Shown piece after piece: positions 42,957 through 51,618 of a DNA stretch of 64,000 nucleotides. This DNA comes from Streptomyces sp. NBC_00663 (GTDB lineage Bacteria > Actinomycetota > Actinomycetes > Streptomycetales > Streptomycetaceae). Each line of letters starts with the position of its first letter. Within the stretch, counting starts at the first letter, position 1. The position numbers and the translations under genes were made by a program. Below the pieces are notes generated by a model. The model made no database searches, was not told the DNA's origin, and saw only the letters and a list, made by a program, of their open reading frames with translations. Where the stretch lies: contig NZ_CP109027.1 in NCBI RefSeq assembly GCF_036226885.1, positions 1,798,001 through 1,862,000 of the forward strand, given 5' to 3'.

Positions 42957-44879
42957 TCAACGTCGCGCGGGCTGCGCCTGCCCGGATCGCCAGGCCGACT
43001 CCCGCAGCAGCCGCAGCCCGTTCAGGCCGACGAGGACGGTGGAGCCCTCGTGGCCCGCGACGCCGAGCGGCAGGGGCAGGTGTCCCACCAGGCCCCACAC
43101 CACCAGGACGGTGATGAACGTCCCGGCGATGACGAGATTCTGCACGACCAGCGCGCGGGCGGCCTGGGACAGCCGTACGACCGCCGGTACGGCCGTCAGC
43201 TCGTCCCGCACCACGACGGCGTCGGCGGTCTCCAGCGCCAGGTCGGAGCCCACGCGGCCCATCGCGACCCCGGAGTGGGCGGCGGCGAGCGCGGGCGCGT
43301 CGTTGACGCCGTCCCCGACGAACAGCACCTTGCGGCCGGCGTCCTGCATCTCCCGTACGGCGTTCACCTTGCCCTCGGGGAGCAGGCCGGCACGGACGTC
43401 GGTGAGACCGGCGGCCTCGGCGACGCGGGCGGCGGCGCGGGCGTTGTCGCCGGTCAGGAGCGTGGGAGGAGTACCGGTCAGGGCGGTGAGGGCGGCGGTC
43501 GTGGCGGGGGCCGCGGGACGCAGGCGGTCGGTGAGGGTGAGGGTGCCGACGGGGACACCGTCACGGGTGACCTGGACGACGGTGGCGTCACTGTCGACGG
43601 ACTCCGCCCGGCCGACGCTCACGGACCGCCCCTCGACGGTGGCGGAGACCCCCTGCCCCGGGACGGCGGTGAAGTCCTCGGCGCGTGCGATCCGCAGGTC
43701 CCTCGTCCGTGCCGCCGTCACGATCGCCCGGCCCAGCGGATGCTCACTGGGCAGTTCGGCCGCGGCGGCCAGCGCGAGCAGGGCGTCCGCATCGAGGCCG
43801 GAGTCCGGCGTCGGTCGTACCGCCGTCACCTCCGGCGCCCCCTCCGTCAGCGTCCCCGTCTTGTCGAGGGCCGCCACGTCGATCTCCCCCAACCGCTCCA
43901 TCGCCACCGCCGACTTGACCAGCACTCCGTGCCGGCCGGCGTTGGCGATGGCGGACAGCAGGGGCGGCATCGTCGCGAGGACGACCGCGCACGGCGAGGC
44001 GACGATCATGAAGGTCATCGCGCGGAGCAGGGCACCGGTGAGGTCGGCGCCGAAGGCGAGCGGGACGGCGAAGACGGCGAGCGTGGCGGCCACGACCGCG
44101 ACGGCGTACCGCTGCTCGATCCGCTCGATGAACAGCTGCGTCGGCGCCTTGGTGCGGGACGCCTCCTCGACCAGGGTCACGATGCGGGCGATGACGGAGT
44201 CGGCGGGGTCGCGCGCGACGCGGACGCGCAGCGCGCCGGTGCCGTTGAGGGTGCCGGCGAAGACCTCGTCGCCGGGGCGCTTGACCACGGGGAGGGGTTC
44301 ACCGGTGATGGTCGCCTGGTCGGCCTCGCTGGCCCCGTCCAGGACGCGTCCGTCGGCGCCGATCCGCTCCCCCGGGCGGACCAACAGCACGTCGCCCACG
44401 GCGAGTTCGGCGGTCGGGACGACGGTCTCCGCGCCGGATTCGGACAGTCGGGTCGCGGTGGTGGGCGCGAGGTCGAGCAGGCCGCGCACGGAGTCGGCGG
44501 TGCGGGCGGTGGCCAGGGCCTCCAGGGCGCCGGAGGTGGCGAAGATGACGATCAGCAGCGCCCCGTCGAGGACCTGGCCGATGGCGGCGGCGCCGAGAGC
44601 CGCGACGATCATCAGCAGGTCGACGTCGAGCGTCTTCTCGCGCAGTGCCCGCAGCCCTTCGAGCGCGGGCTCCCAGCCGCCGGTGACATAGGCGATGGCG
44701 TACAGCGGCCCGTACGCCCAGGCGGGGGCGCCGGACAGGTCCAGGGCGAGGGCCACCAGGAACGCGGCCGTCGCGGCGAGCGCCCAGCGGGCCTCGGGGA
44801 GGGCGAGGACGCGGGTGCGGCGATGGGGCGCGGTGCGGGTGGGGGCAGGGGTGCGGGAGGGGGCAAGAGTCGCTGACAC
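42957..44879 (-). CDS. P1B-4-type metal-transporting ATPase
   Basis: A 640-residue heavy-metal P-type ATPase without an N-terminal metal-binding domain. It has TGEPLPV (actuator), SPC in the sixth helix, DKTGTLTEG (phosphorylation), the SEHPLG nucleotide motif, GDGVNDAPAL and HEGST in the last helix region. SPC with HEGxT and the short form mark the P1B-4 subgroup (Co/Ni/Fe efflux, CtpD/CtpJ/CoaT type). GTG at 44879 is chosen because a TATGGT -10 on the minus strand (44891-44886) would start RNA at or next to it, giving a leaderless mRNA. It is divergent from an ArsR sensor. Confidence 0.9.
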   Translation of the reverse strand: MSATLAPSRTPAPTRTAPHRRTRVLALPEARWALAATAAFLVALALDLSGAPAWAYGPLYAIAYVTGGWEPALEGLRALREKTLDVDLLMIVAALGAAAIGQVLDGALLIVIFATSGALEALATARTADSVRGLLDLAPTTATRLSESGAETVVPTAELAVGDVLLVRPGERIGADGRVLDGASEADQATITGEPLPVVKRPGDEVFAGTLNGTGALRVRVARDPADSVIARIVTLVEEASRTKAPTQLFIERIEQRYAVAVVAATLAVFAVPLAFGADLTGALLRAMTFMIVASPCAVVLATMPPLLSAIANAGRHGVLVKSAVAMERLGEIDVAALDKTGTLTEGAPEVTAVRPTPDSGLDADALLALAAAAELPSEHPLGRAIVTAARTRDLRIARAEDFTAVPGQGVSATVEGRSVSVGRAESVDSDATVVQVTRDGVPVGTLTLTDRLRPAAPATTAALTALTGTPPTLLTGDNARAAARVAEAAGLTDVRAGLLPEGKVNAVREMQDAGRKVLFVGDGVNDAPALAAAHSGVAMGRVGSDLALETADAVVVRDELTAVPAVVRLSQAARALVVQNLVIAGTFITVLVVWGLVGHLPLPLGVAGHEGSTVLVGLNGLRLLRESAWRSGQAQPARR

Positions 44880-44900
44880 CCGGCCACCATACAGGAACAC

Positions 44901-44916
44901 ATGAAGACTCATTCAT
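44901..44916. promoter_or_regulatory. Candidate ArsR/SmtB operator between divergent promoters
   Basis: ATGAA and TTCAT form an inverted repeat with a 6-nt centre, containing TGAA-N6-TTCA, the core of SmtB/NmtR-type operators. It overlaps the -35 region of the ArsR gene (-10 TAAGAT at 44935-44940) and lies upstream of the ATPase -10. Further TTCAT copies follow at 44920-44924. Confidence 0.6.
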
Positions 44917-44947
44917 CTGTTCATGTACGGTGAGTAAGATACCCCGC

Positions 44948-45304
44948 ATGGGTCATGGAGCCGTCACCAGCACCGCCGAGGAGCGCGTACGCCTCGACGC
45001 GGGCAATGTCGCGAAGGTCGCCACCACGCTCCAGGCCCTGTCGACGCCCTCCCGGCTGCTGATCCTGGCGCGGCTGCGCGAAGGACCGCTGCCCGCCACG
45101 GAGTTGGCGGCCGAGGTGGGGATGGAGCAGTCGGCGTGCTCGCACCAGCTGCGGCTGCTGCGCAACCTCGGTCTGGTGATCGGCGAGCGACGCGGCCGCT
45201 CGGTCGTCTACACGCTGCACGACCACCATGTCGCCGAACTCCTCGACCAGGCCGTCTACCACGTGGAGCACCTGCGGCTGGGCCTCAGTGACACCACCGA
45301 CTGA
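44948..45304 (+). CDS. ArsR/SmtB-family metal sensor repressor
   Basis: A 118-residue winged-helix repressor with the HTH ELAAEVGMEQSACSHQLRLL. The C-terminal helix carries D-x-H-x10-H-x2-H (DHH ... YHVEH), which matches the alpha-5 metal site of SmtB/NmtR-type Zn/Co/Ni sensors, while the ELCVCDL-type alpha-3 site is absent. It should release the operator at 44901-44916 when metal is in excess and so induce the divergent ATPase. The ATG lies about 8 nt after TAAGAT, consistent with a leaderless mRNA. Confidence 0.9.
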   Translation: MGHGAVTSTAEERVRLDAGNVAKVATTLQALSTPSRLLILARLREGPLPATELAAEVGMEQSACSHQLRLLRNLGLVIGERRGRSVVYTLHDHHVAELLDQAVYHVEHLRLGLSDTTD

Positions 45305-46475
45305 GACGGCCGGGGCTCCTCGCCACCGCATGTGGCCGCTCTACGCGGCCGGTTTCACCACCGCCTTCGGCGCGCACGGCATCGCCGCGAACCTGGGCGC
45401 CGACACCGACGACGCCGTCACCTCCCTGCTCGTCCTGGGCGGGCTGCTGGCCCTGTACGACGGTGCCGAGGTTCTGCTGAAGCCGGTCTTCGGCACGATC
45501 GCCGACCGGATCGGGGCGCGGCCGGTGCTGCTGGGTGGGCTGGTGGCGTTCGCCGTGGCGTCCGCGCTGTACGCCCTCGCCGACAGCCCGGGGTGGCTGT
45601 GGGCCGCCCGGCTCGGTCAGGGCGCGGCCGCCTCCGCCTTCTCCCCCGCCGCGTCGGCGCTGGTGGCCCGGCTGAACCCGGCCGCCAAACACGGGCGGGC
45701 GTTCGGGAGTTACGGCTTCCACAAGTCCGTCGGCTACACGCTGGGCCCGCTGCTCGGCGGGGTGCTGGTGTGGGCGGGCGGGCTCCGCCTGCTGTTCACG
45801 GTGCTGGCGCTGCTGGGCGCGACGGTGGCGGTGTGGGCGCTGGTCGCCGTACCCGTCGTACCGCCGCTCCCCCGGGCCCGGCAGACGGTCCTCGACCTGG
45901 CGCGGCGGCTGGCCCTGCCCGCGTTCCTGGTGCCGACGGCCGCGCTGGCCGGGGCGACCGCCGCGCTGTCGGTGGGCGTCGGGTTCCTGCCGGTGTCGGG
46001 GGCGGTGGCCGGGTTGGGGACGGTGGCGACCGGGGCGGCGGTGTCGGTGCTGGCCGCGTGTGCGGCGGTCGTCCAGCCGCGGGCGGGGCGGGCGTTGGAC
46101 GCGGGACGGATCACCGCTCGGGGCGGGCTGACCGTCGGGCTGCTGCTCGCGGCGGCGGGCCTGGCCTGCGCGACACTGCCGGGCCTCGCGGGCATTCTGC
46201 TCGCCGCCGCGCTCATCGGCGCGGGCACCGGTCTGATCACCCCGCTGGGCTTCGCCGCGCTCGCCTCGTCGACCCCGCGGGAACGGCTGGGGCAGACCAT
46301 GGGCGCGGCCGAGCTGGGGCGTGAACTGGGCGACGCGGGCGGGCCGTTGCTGGTCGCGGGGGTGGCCGTGGCGGCGACGCTGACGTACGGGTACGCGGTG
46401 CTCGCGGTGCTGCTGGCCGCTCTGGGGCTGGGGCTGGGGCGGCGGGCGGCAGCTCAGCGGACCGGGACCTCCTGA
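45288..46475 (+). CDS. MFS transporter linked to the metal sensor
   Basis: A 395-residue, 12-helix major facilitator. The loop after helix 2 reads KPVFGTIADRIGARPVLLGG, a good MFS motif, and helix 5 has GYTLGPLLGG. GTG at 45288 overlaps the ArsR gene end by 17 bp, suggesting translational coupling; ATG at 45330, right at the first helix, is an alternative. Shared transcription with the sensor suggests metal or metallophore export, but no residue pattern proves it. Its end overlaps the convergent phosphatase gene by 22 bp. Confidence 0.85.
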   Translation: MTPPTETAGAPRHRMWPLYAAGFTTAFGAHGIAANLGADTDDAVTSLLVLGGLLALYDGAEVLLKPVFGTIADRIGARPVLLGGLVAFAVASALYALADSPGWLWAARLGQGAAASAFSPAASALVARLNPAAKHGRAFGSYGFHKSVGYTLGPLLGGVLVWAGGLRLLFTVLALLGATVAVWALVAVPVVPPLPRARQTVLDLARRLALPAFLVPTAALAGATAALSVGVGFLPVSGAVAGLGTVATGAAVSVLAACAAVVQPRAGRALDAGRITARGGLTVGLLLAAAGLACATLPGLAGILLAAALIGAGTGLITPLGFAALASSTPRERLGQTMGAAELGRELGDAGGPLLVAGVAVAATLTYGYAVLAVLLAALGLGLGRRAAAQRTGTS

Positions 46476-48229
46476 ACGCCCGCTCTCTGCACGTCGCGCG
46501 CCCGAGCCGCCAGCAGTGCGATGTCGTCGTGCACGGACCCCGTCGCCGCGTGCGCCAGGATGCCGTCGAGAATCTCGTCGAGGCCACCACCGGGCGGCAG
46601 GCGCAGGTCGGTCAGGCGCCTGAGGGACGTGTCGATGTCCTCGTCCCGGCGTTCCACCAGGCCGTCGGTGTAGAGGAGCAGGGTGCCGCCGGGCAGAGCG
46701 GGGCGGGTGACGGTCTCGTAGGCGCCCAGGCCCGTGCCGAGCGGGGGGCCCGCGGGGAGCGGGACCAGTTCCACCCGGCCCTCGGGGCTGATCCGCAGCG
46801 GGGGCAGATGGCCGGCGTTGGCGTAGCTGATGGTGTCGGTGGCCGGGTCGCCGAGGGCGAGCAGACAGGTGGCGACGCGGTCGAAGCCGGACGCCGCGAT
46901 CATGCGGTCGGCGGCATAGAGCATCTCGTGGAGCGGCAGCCCTGAGGAGAAGGCGAGCGCTCTGAGCATGGACCGGTAGTGGCTCATCGCCACGGCGGCC
47001 TCCACACCGTGGCCCATCACATCGCCGATGACGAGCAGGTTCCGGCCCCGTGGGAGGGCCAGCGAGTCGTACCAGTCGCCGCCGACCACCGCGCTGTCGT
47101 CGGCGGGCAGATAGCGGGAGGCGGTCTCCAGGTCGGGATGCGGGAGGGTCGGCTCACTGAGCAGGGCCCGCTGGAGTTCCAGCGCCATCGTGTGCTCGCG
47201 GGCGTAGTGGCGGGCGCGTTCGAGGGCGCGGGAGGCGCGGCCGGCGAGTTCCTGGGCGACCACGCCGTCCTCCATGGTGAAGGCCGGCGAAGAGCCCGCC
47301 CGGACCATGGCGAGGACGCCCACGCTCCGGGAGTCGGTGGTCAGCGGCACGACCAGCCCGGAGTGGATGCCGGCGGCCCGGTACTCCACCAGCCGGTCGG
47401 CGTACGGCCCGCGCAGCCCCGGCGGCCGTCTGCCGGGCACGCTCGTCAGCAGCGGCCGGCCGCGTTCCAGGACGCGGCGCACAGGGGACGTGGGGCCGTG
47501 TTCGTTGACCTCGTCGAGGACGGGCGGGCGGCCGAGCCGCTCGGCCAGCTCCGGGCTTCTGCTGACGGCGGCGCGGCGCAGCCGGACGAAGCCGTGGGGC
47601 ACGGGGTCGGCCGGGTCGTCCTCGGCCACCAGGTCGACGGAGGCCCCGTCCGCGAGGTCCAGCACCACGAAGTCGACGAGTTCCCGGCAGGTCGTCTCCA
47701 GGTCGAGCGTGGTGCCGATGCGCAGGGCGGCCGTGTGCAGCATGGCCATCCGGCCGTGAGCCCGCTCCAGCTCGGTGACGTAGCGGCGCGGCTCGGTGAC
47801 CTCCACGGCGACGGCCACCAGGCCGACGACCTCACCCCGCGCGTCATGGCGCCGGTGGTAGGTGCAGTGCCACTCCCGGGGCGCGCGGCGGTCGCCGGTG
47901 CCCGTGCTGCCGGAGATGACGACGTCACGGGGGCGGCCGTCGCGCAGCACCGCCCACGGCACCTCGACGGGCCGCTCCGCGCCGGGCACGACCTCAGAGA
48001 GGGTGCGGCCCAGGTGCTCGCTCACCGGTACGCCGTTGATCCGGGCCATGTGAGGGTTGACGTACACGTAGCGCAGCCGGGTGTCGAGGACGGCGACGGC
48101 CGCCGACCCGCCCTCCACGACGTCCCGCAGCAACCGGTACTCCCGCCCCAGATCCGGGTCCGCGCCCGCCAGCAGCGCTTCGACGTCCGCGGACAGCAGG
48201 GTCCGCGGGAGCGGGGGGTCCGTCCCCAA
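46454..48229 (-). CDS. PAS-GAF-SpoIIE phosphatase
   Basis: A 591-residue signalling phosphatase. A PAS domain (about 35-150, VLDTRLRYVYVNPHMARING) is followed by a GAF domain (about 165-335) and a SpoIIE/PP2C domain with VVGGDWYD, GDVMGHGVEA and YTDGLVERR. Unlike the protein at 2334-4796 it lacks a C-terminal ATPase domain. It probably dephosphorylates an anti-anti-sigma factor in response to a small signal. TTG at 48229 is chosen for its GGGAGG 6 nt upstream; GTG at 48280 is in frame but has no such site. Confidence 0.88.
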   Translation of the reverse strand: MGTDPPLPRTLLSADVEALLAGADPDLGREYRLLRDVVEGGSAAVAVLDTRLRYVYVNPHMARINGVPVSEHLGRTLSEVVPGAERPVEVPWAVLRDGRPRDVVISGSTGTGDRRAPREWHCTYHRRHDARGEVVGLVAVAVEVTEPRRYVTELERAHGRMAMLHTAALRIGTTLDLETTCRELVDFVVLDLADGASVDLVAEDDPADPVPHGFVRLRRAAVSRSPELAERLGRPPVLDEVNEHGPTSPVRRVLERGRPLLTSVPGRRPPGLRGPYADRLVEYRAAGIHSGLVVPLTTDSRSVGVLAMVRAGSSPAFTMEDGVVAQELAGRASRALERARHYAREHTMALELQRALLSEPTLPHPDLETASRYLPADDSAVVGGDWYDSLALPRGRNLLVIGDVMGHGVEAAVAMSHYRSMLRALAFSSGLPLHEMLYAADRMIAASGFDRVATCLLALGDPATDTISYANAGHLPPLRISPEGRVELVPLPAGPPLGTGLGAYETVTRPALPGGTLLLYTDGLVERRDEDIDTSLRRLTDLRLPPGGGLDEILDGILAHAATGSVHDDIALLAARARDVQRAGVQEVPVR

Positions 48230-48304
48230 GGGCACCTCCCGTTGTCCGGGACAGGGGGTTCCATGATCGGGCCGGTGCACACGGAGCGCATGTCGCGGGC
48301 CGCC

Positions 48305-48460
48305 TCACCGGAGGGATGTCCAGCCCTGGCGGTGGTGGACGACGCGGGTGTCGCCGGCGGTGAGGAGTTCGGCGAGGTACTCGACGAGGCTGCGGTGTAC
48401 GGCTGCGCCCGCACCCTGACGGGCGAACGGACCGCCGGACCCGGATGGGCCTGCCTTCAC
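48305..48460 (-). CDS. Possible 51-residue small protein
   Basis: A short frame from GTG 48460 to TGA 48305 with strongly G/C third positions and a plausible protein: a Gly/Ser/Pro-rich start, then an amphipathic helix (HRSLVEYLAELLTAGDT) and a basic end (RVVHHRQGWTSLR). It is not recognised as a family. It lies 75 nt upstream of the SpoIIE phosphatase on the same strand. No good ribosome site is seen, so it could also be the tail of a decayed gene. Confidence 0.35.
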   Translation of the reverse strand: MKAGPSGSGGPFARQGAGAAVHRSLVEYLAELLTAGDTRVVHHRQGWTSLR

Positions 48461-48530
48461 GGCGAAACGGCCTGGTCAGGGTCGCCGCGCGGCGGGCGCG
48501 AGGGGAGATGTGGGCCACTTGATCGGTTTG

Positions 48531-48546
48531 CGGGGCACCTGCCCCG
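48531..48546. promoter_or_regulatory. CGGGGCA-CC-TGCCCCG inverted repeat
   Basis: Perfect 7+2+7 inverted repeat about 50 nt upstream of the secreted protein ATG at 48598, in the region shared with the minus-strand small frame. It could be an operator; no clear -10/-35 was found. Confidence 0.3.
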
Positions 48547-48597
48547 TTCTCACCGTGGGCGCAAGGACTGTAGTTCGAGCGCTTCGAAAGGATCTTC

Positions 48598-49101
48598 ATG
48601 CGCGCCCTTGTCTCCCGCGGCCTTCTCGTGCCGCCCCTGGTCTGCGCCGCGCTGGTCTTCGGCCAGGCCGGCACCGCTGCCGCCGTCGGCGACGTGGGCC
48701 GGGATGTGCCGGGTCTGAGCGTCGCCGAGTCCGCCGCGCGGGCCGACGCCGAGACGGAAAGACTTCTGGATTCGCTGACAGCGGAGGGTACGAGGCTCGA
48801 CCCGGCCGGGGCCACCTCGTACGCGGAGGAGCTCCGCGCCTGGAGCACCACCGTCCAGGAGCGTCTGCGGGCCGTGGAGGCCCCCGCGGACCGAGCGGTG
48901 TCGACCCAGGCCGCGGACCCCGTGGACGACCTCGTCGCCCAGGTCCAGTCCGCGGTCAGCGGCCTGCTCAGCTCGCTGACCTCGCTGGACCTCGGCGGAG
49001 TGCTGAGCACGGTGACGGGGCTTCTGTCACCGGTGCTCGACCTCGTCACGGGCCTGCTCGGCGGAGCGGTACCGACGCTGCCCGCCCCTCCGGCGGCGTG
49101 A
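48598..49101 (+). CDS. Small secreted protein, function unknown
   Basis: A 167-residue exported protein not assigned to a family. The signal peptide runs to about residue 29 (positive start, hydrophobic core, GTAAAV). The mature part has an acidic helical stretch and then a leucine/serine/valine-rich C-terminus (VSGLLSSLTSL, TGLLSPVLDLVTGLLGG) that looks amphipathic or surface-active. AAAGGAT lies 5 nt before the ATG. The G-rich repeat array follows directly. Confidence 0.8.
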   Translation: MRALVSRGLLVPPLVCAALVFGQAGTAAAVGDVGRDVPGLSVAESAARADAETERLLDSLTAEGTRLDPAGATSYAEELRAWSTTVQERLRAVEAPADRAVSTQAADPVDDLVAQVQSAVSGLLSSLTSLDLGGVLSTVTGLLSPVLDLVTGLLGGAVPTLPAPPAA

Positions 49102-49127
49102 CCAGCCGCTGACCAGCTGGTCGGGCG

Positions 49128-49300
49128 GGTTGGTCCGGGCAGGCCGGGCGGTCCGGGCGGTCCGGGCGGTCCGGGCGGTCCGGGCGGTCCGGGCGGTCCG
49201 GGCAAGCTGAGCAGGCCGGGCAAGCCCGGTTGGTCCGGGCAGGCCGGGCGGGCCTCGCAGGCCGGTCGGGCCGGGCAGGCCCGGTTGGTCCGGGCAGGCC
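49128..49300. repeat. G-rich minisatellite array
   Basis: Six perfect tandem copies of the 9-mer CGGGCGGTC occupy 49145-49198. They are surrounded by three exact copies of the 18-mer GGTTGGTCCGGGCAGGCC (49128-49145, 49228-49245, 49283-49300) and degenerate versions between. On the minus strand the array would encode Gly-Pro-Pro triplets, but no credible gene uses it. The 243 nt of 49102-49344 hold nothing else. Confidence 0.85.
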
Positions 49301-49344
49301 CGGTTGAGCCGAGCAGGCCGGGCGGTCGATCCGGACCGACCGGA

Positions 49345-49857
49345 TCAGTCGTCGGTTCGCGCCGCGAACACCTCGTACGCCTGCTCGCCGAAGAGCACGA
49401 ACCTGACCTCCGTCACCGAGGTCCGCGCGGCCCGCACCGTCTGTACGGCGATGCGGGCCGCGTCGTCCATCGGCCAGCCGTAGACGCCCGTGGAGATCGC
49501 CGGGAACGCGACCGTACGGGCGCCCAGTTCGTCGGCGACCTTCAGCGACTCCCGGTAGCAGGAGGCCAGCAGGTCGGAGCGGTCCTCGCTGCGGCTGAAC
49601 ACCGGGCCGACGGTGTGGATCACCCAGCGGGCGTCCAGCTCACCGGCCGTGGTGGCGACCGCCTGGCCGGTCGGCAGCCCCTTGCCGTACCGCGCGGCAC
49701 GCAGCGCCCGGCACTCCTCCAGGATCGCCGGGCCGCCGCGCCGGTGGATGGCGCCGTCCACTCCTCCCCCGCCGAGGAGGGAGGAGTTCGCCGCGTTGAC
49801 GATCGCGTCGACGCTCTCGCGCGTGATGTCGCCCTGGACGAGCGTGATCGTGGTCAT
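49345..49857 (-). CDS. Macro-domain protein, probable O-acetyl-ADP-ribose deacetylase
   Basis: A 170-residue stand-alone macro domain. The N-terminal VQGDITRESVDAIVNAANSS and the GGGGVDGAIHRRGG loop are the classical MacroD/YmdB signature, and AFPAISTGVYGWP is the second ADP-ribose-binding loop. Such enzymes hydrolyse O-acetyl-ADP-ribose, the product of sirtuins, or remove ADP-ribose from acidic residues. ATG at 49857 is clear. A P450 remnant lies upstream. Confidence 0.93.
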   Translation of the reverse strand: MTTITLVQGDITRESVDAIVNAANSSLLGGGGVDGAIHRRGGPAILEECRALRAARYGKGLPTGQAVATTAGELDARWVIHTVGPVFSRSEDRSDLLASCYRESLKVADELGARTVAFPAISTGVYGWPMDDAARIAVQTVRAARTSVTEVRFVLFGEQAYEVFAARTDD

Positions 49858-49904
49858 GGGCCCACTCTGCCAGCCGGCCCGGCGTCTCGCGGGGCCTCAC
49901 CAGG

Positions 49905-50206
49905 TCACGGGAAGCGCCCCCCAGCCCGGGACTGACCGACGCACTGGTGCAGGCCGTGCCCGAAGGCCAGCTGCCCGCTCGTGTCCCGACGCATGTCGAA
50001 CCCGTCCGGGCCCCGTACACCGACGGGTCCCGGTCGGCCGCCTGAAGCGCCACGACCACACCCTCCCCCGCTCTGATCCGTACGCCGCCCAGCTCGACGT
50101 CCTCCGTCGCGCGAGGGGGGTGGACGACACCGAGAGCCGCGGCGGCGACCGGGGCGCCGGCCCGCAACGGAACGGTGTGCTTCCGCGTCCGCCGCATCGG
50201 GCTCAC
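49905..50206 (-). pseudogene. Broken cytochrome P450 C-terminal fragment
   Basis: Two minus-strand frames together read as the last third of a bacterial P450. The first (from about 50206) gives PPRATEDVELGGVRIRAGEG and then ALQAADRDPSVY. After a frameshift near 50008-50016 the other frame gives PDGFDMRRDTSGQ and the heme-binding AFGHGLHQCVG (heme Cys codon at 49943-49941). The reading then ends in an early stop. The I-helix, ExxR and all of the N-terminus are missing. It directly follows the oxidoreductase gene stop and is a decayed remnant. Confidence 0.75.
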
Positions 50207-51618
50207 GCCTGCTGCTGCCGCAGCCGCCGCCAGACCGCCTTCGCCGCGTTGTGGCCGGACATGCCGTGCACACCGGGACCCGGCGGAGTGGCCGAGGAGC
50301 AGATGAAGACAGCCGGATGCGGGGTGCCGTACGGGGACAGGGAGAGCTTGGGGCGCAGCAGGATCTGGAGGCCGGTGACCGCGCCGGAGCCGATGTCGCC
50401 GCCGACGTAGTTGGCGTTGCGGGCGGCGAGTTCGGGCGGGCCGGCGGTGGCGCGGGCCAGCACGCGGTCGCGGAACCCCGGGGCGAAACGCTCCAGTTGG
50501 CGTTCGAGGGCATCGGTGAGGTCGCCGTCCCAGCCGCTGGGGACGTGGCCGTAGGCCCAGAACACCTGCTTGCCCTCGGGCGCCCGGGTCGGGTCGACCA
50601 CACTCGGCTGCACGGTGATCATGAACGGCTTGTCGGGGGCCCGGCCCTCGCGGGACGCGGCCCGCAGGGCGGTGCCGATCTCCGCACTGCTCGCGCCGAT
50701 CTGCACGGTCCCGGCGACACGGGCCTCCGGCGCGGTCCAGGGCACCGGGCCGTCGAGCGCGTAGTCGACCTTGAAGACGCCCGGGCCGTACCGGTAGCCG
50801 TCGTAGTAGCGGCCGAGGCCGGCGATCCGGGCCAGCGCGGTGGGCGAGGTGTCGAAGACGTACGCGCGCGCGGGCGGGAGGTCGTCGAGGCGCTTGACCT
50901 CGTAGTCCGTGTGGACGGCGCCGCCGAGGTCCTTGAGGTACGCGGCGAGCGCGTCGGAGATCGACTGGGAGCCGCCACGCGCGACGGGCCAGCCCCGGGC
51001 GTGCGCGGCGAGGGCGAAGACGAGGCCGATGGCGCCGGTGGCGAAGCCGGAGAGGGGTGCCATGACGTGGGCGACGAGGCCGGAGAACAGGGCCTTGGCC
51101 GGTTCGTCACGGAAGCGGCGCATCAGCCAGGTCGACGGCGGCAGCCCGACGAGCCCGAACCGGGCGAGGGTCACCGGGTCGCGGGGCAGGGCGGTCAGGG
51201 GCAGCGACATGAAGTCACGGGCCAGGGTGTCCCACTTGGGCAGGAACGGCTCGACCAGCCTGCGGTACGCCCCCGCGTCGCGTGCCCCGAACGAGGCGGC
51301 CGTCTCGGCGACCGACCGGGACAGCACGGCGGCGGTGCCGTCGGTGAAGGGATGGGCCATGGGCAGCTCGGGCTGGAGCCACTCCAGTCCGTACCGCTCC
51401 AGGGGCAGGGCGCGGAACGCCGGGGAGTTGATCCCCAGGGGGTGCGCCGCGCTGCACGGGTCGTGCCGGAAACCGGGGAGGGTGAGCTCCTCGGTGCGGG
51501 CTCCTCCGCCGACGGTGTCACGCGCCTCGAAAACGGCCACGGAGAAGCCGCGGCGCGCCAGCTCCACGGCAGCCGTCAGTCCGTTCGGCCCCGCACCCAC
51601 CACGACCGCATCGAGCAT
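50203..51618 (-). CDS. FAD-dependent phytoene-desaturase-like oxidoreductase
   Basis: A 471-residue flavoprotein of the NAD(P)/FAD-dependent CrtI/PYROXD2-like group. The Rossmann motif is [20 protein letters not shown] at the N-terminus with an Arg-Thr extension ([15 protein letters not shown]), and the C-terminal FAD segment is [23 protein letters not shown] at 51618 follows GAAGG by 8 nt. Carotenoid desaturases share the fold, but no phytoene synthase or other crt gene is near, so the substrate is open. Confidence 0.85.
   Translation of the reverse strand: MLDAVVVGAGPNGLTAAVELARRGFSVAVFEARDTVGGGARTEELTLPGFRHDPCSAAHPLGINSPAFRALPLERYGLEWLQPELPMAHPFTDGTAAVLSRSVAETAASFGARDAGAYRRLVEPFLPKWDTLARDFMSLPLTALPRDPVTLARFGLVGLPPSTWLMRRFRDEPAKALFSGLVAHVMAPLSGFATGAIGLVFALAAHARGWPVARGGSQSISDALAAYLKDLGGAVHTDYEVKRLDDLPPARAYVFDTSPTALARIAGLGRYYDGYRYGPGVFKVDYALDGPVPWTAPEARVAGTVQIGASSAEIGTALRAASREGRAPDKPFMITVQPSVVDPTRAPEGKQVFWAYGHVPSGWDGDLTDALERQLERFAPGFRDRVLARATAGPPELAARNANYVGGDIGSGAVTGLQILLRPKLSLSPYGTPHPAVFICSSATPPGPGVHGMSGHNAAKAVWRRLRQQQA

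Noticed and set aside
47994..49223. Minus-strand frame beginning with collagen-like Gly-Pro-Pro repeats
   Set aside because: It arises from the 9-bp minisatellite, continues antisense to the secreted protein and then out of frame through the SpoIIE phosphatase gene, and the start would be TTG without a ribosome site.
49128..49300. Possible CRISPR array
   Set aside because: The units are 9 bp head-to-tail with no unique spacers and no cas genes nearby.
50203..51618. Carotenoid phytoene desaturase
   Set aside because: Only the general fold supports it; there is no phytoene synthase, cyclase or other crt gene in the neighbourhood.
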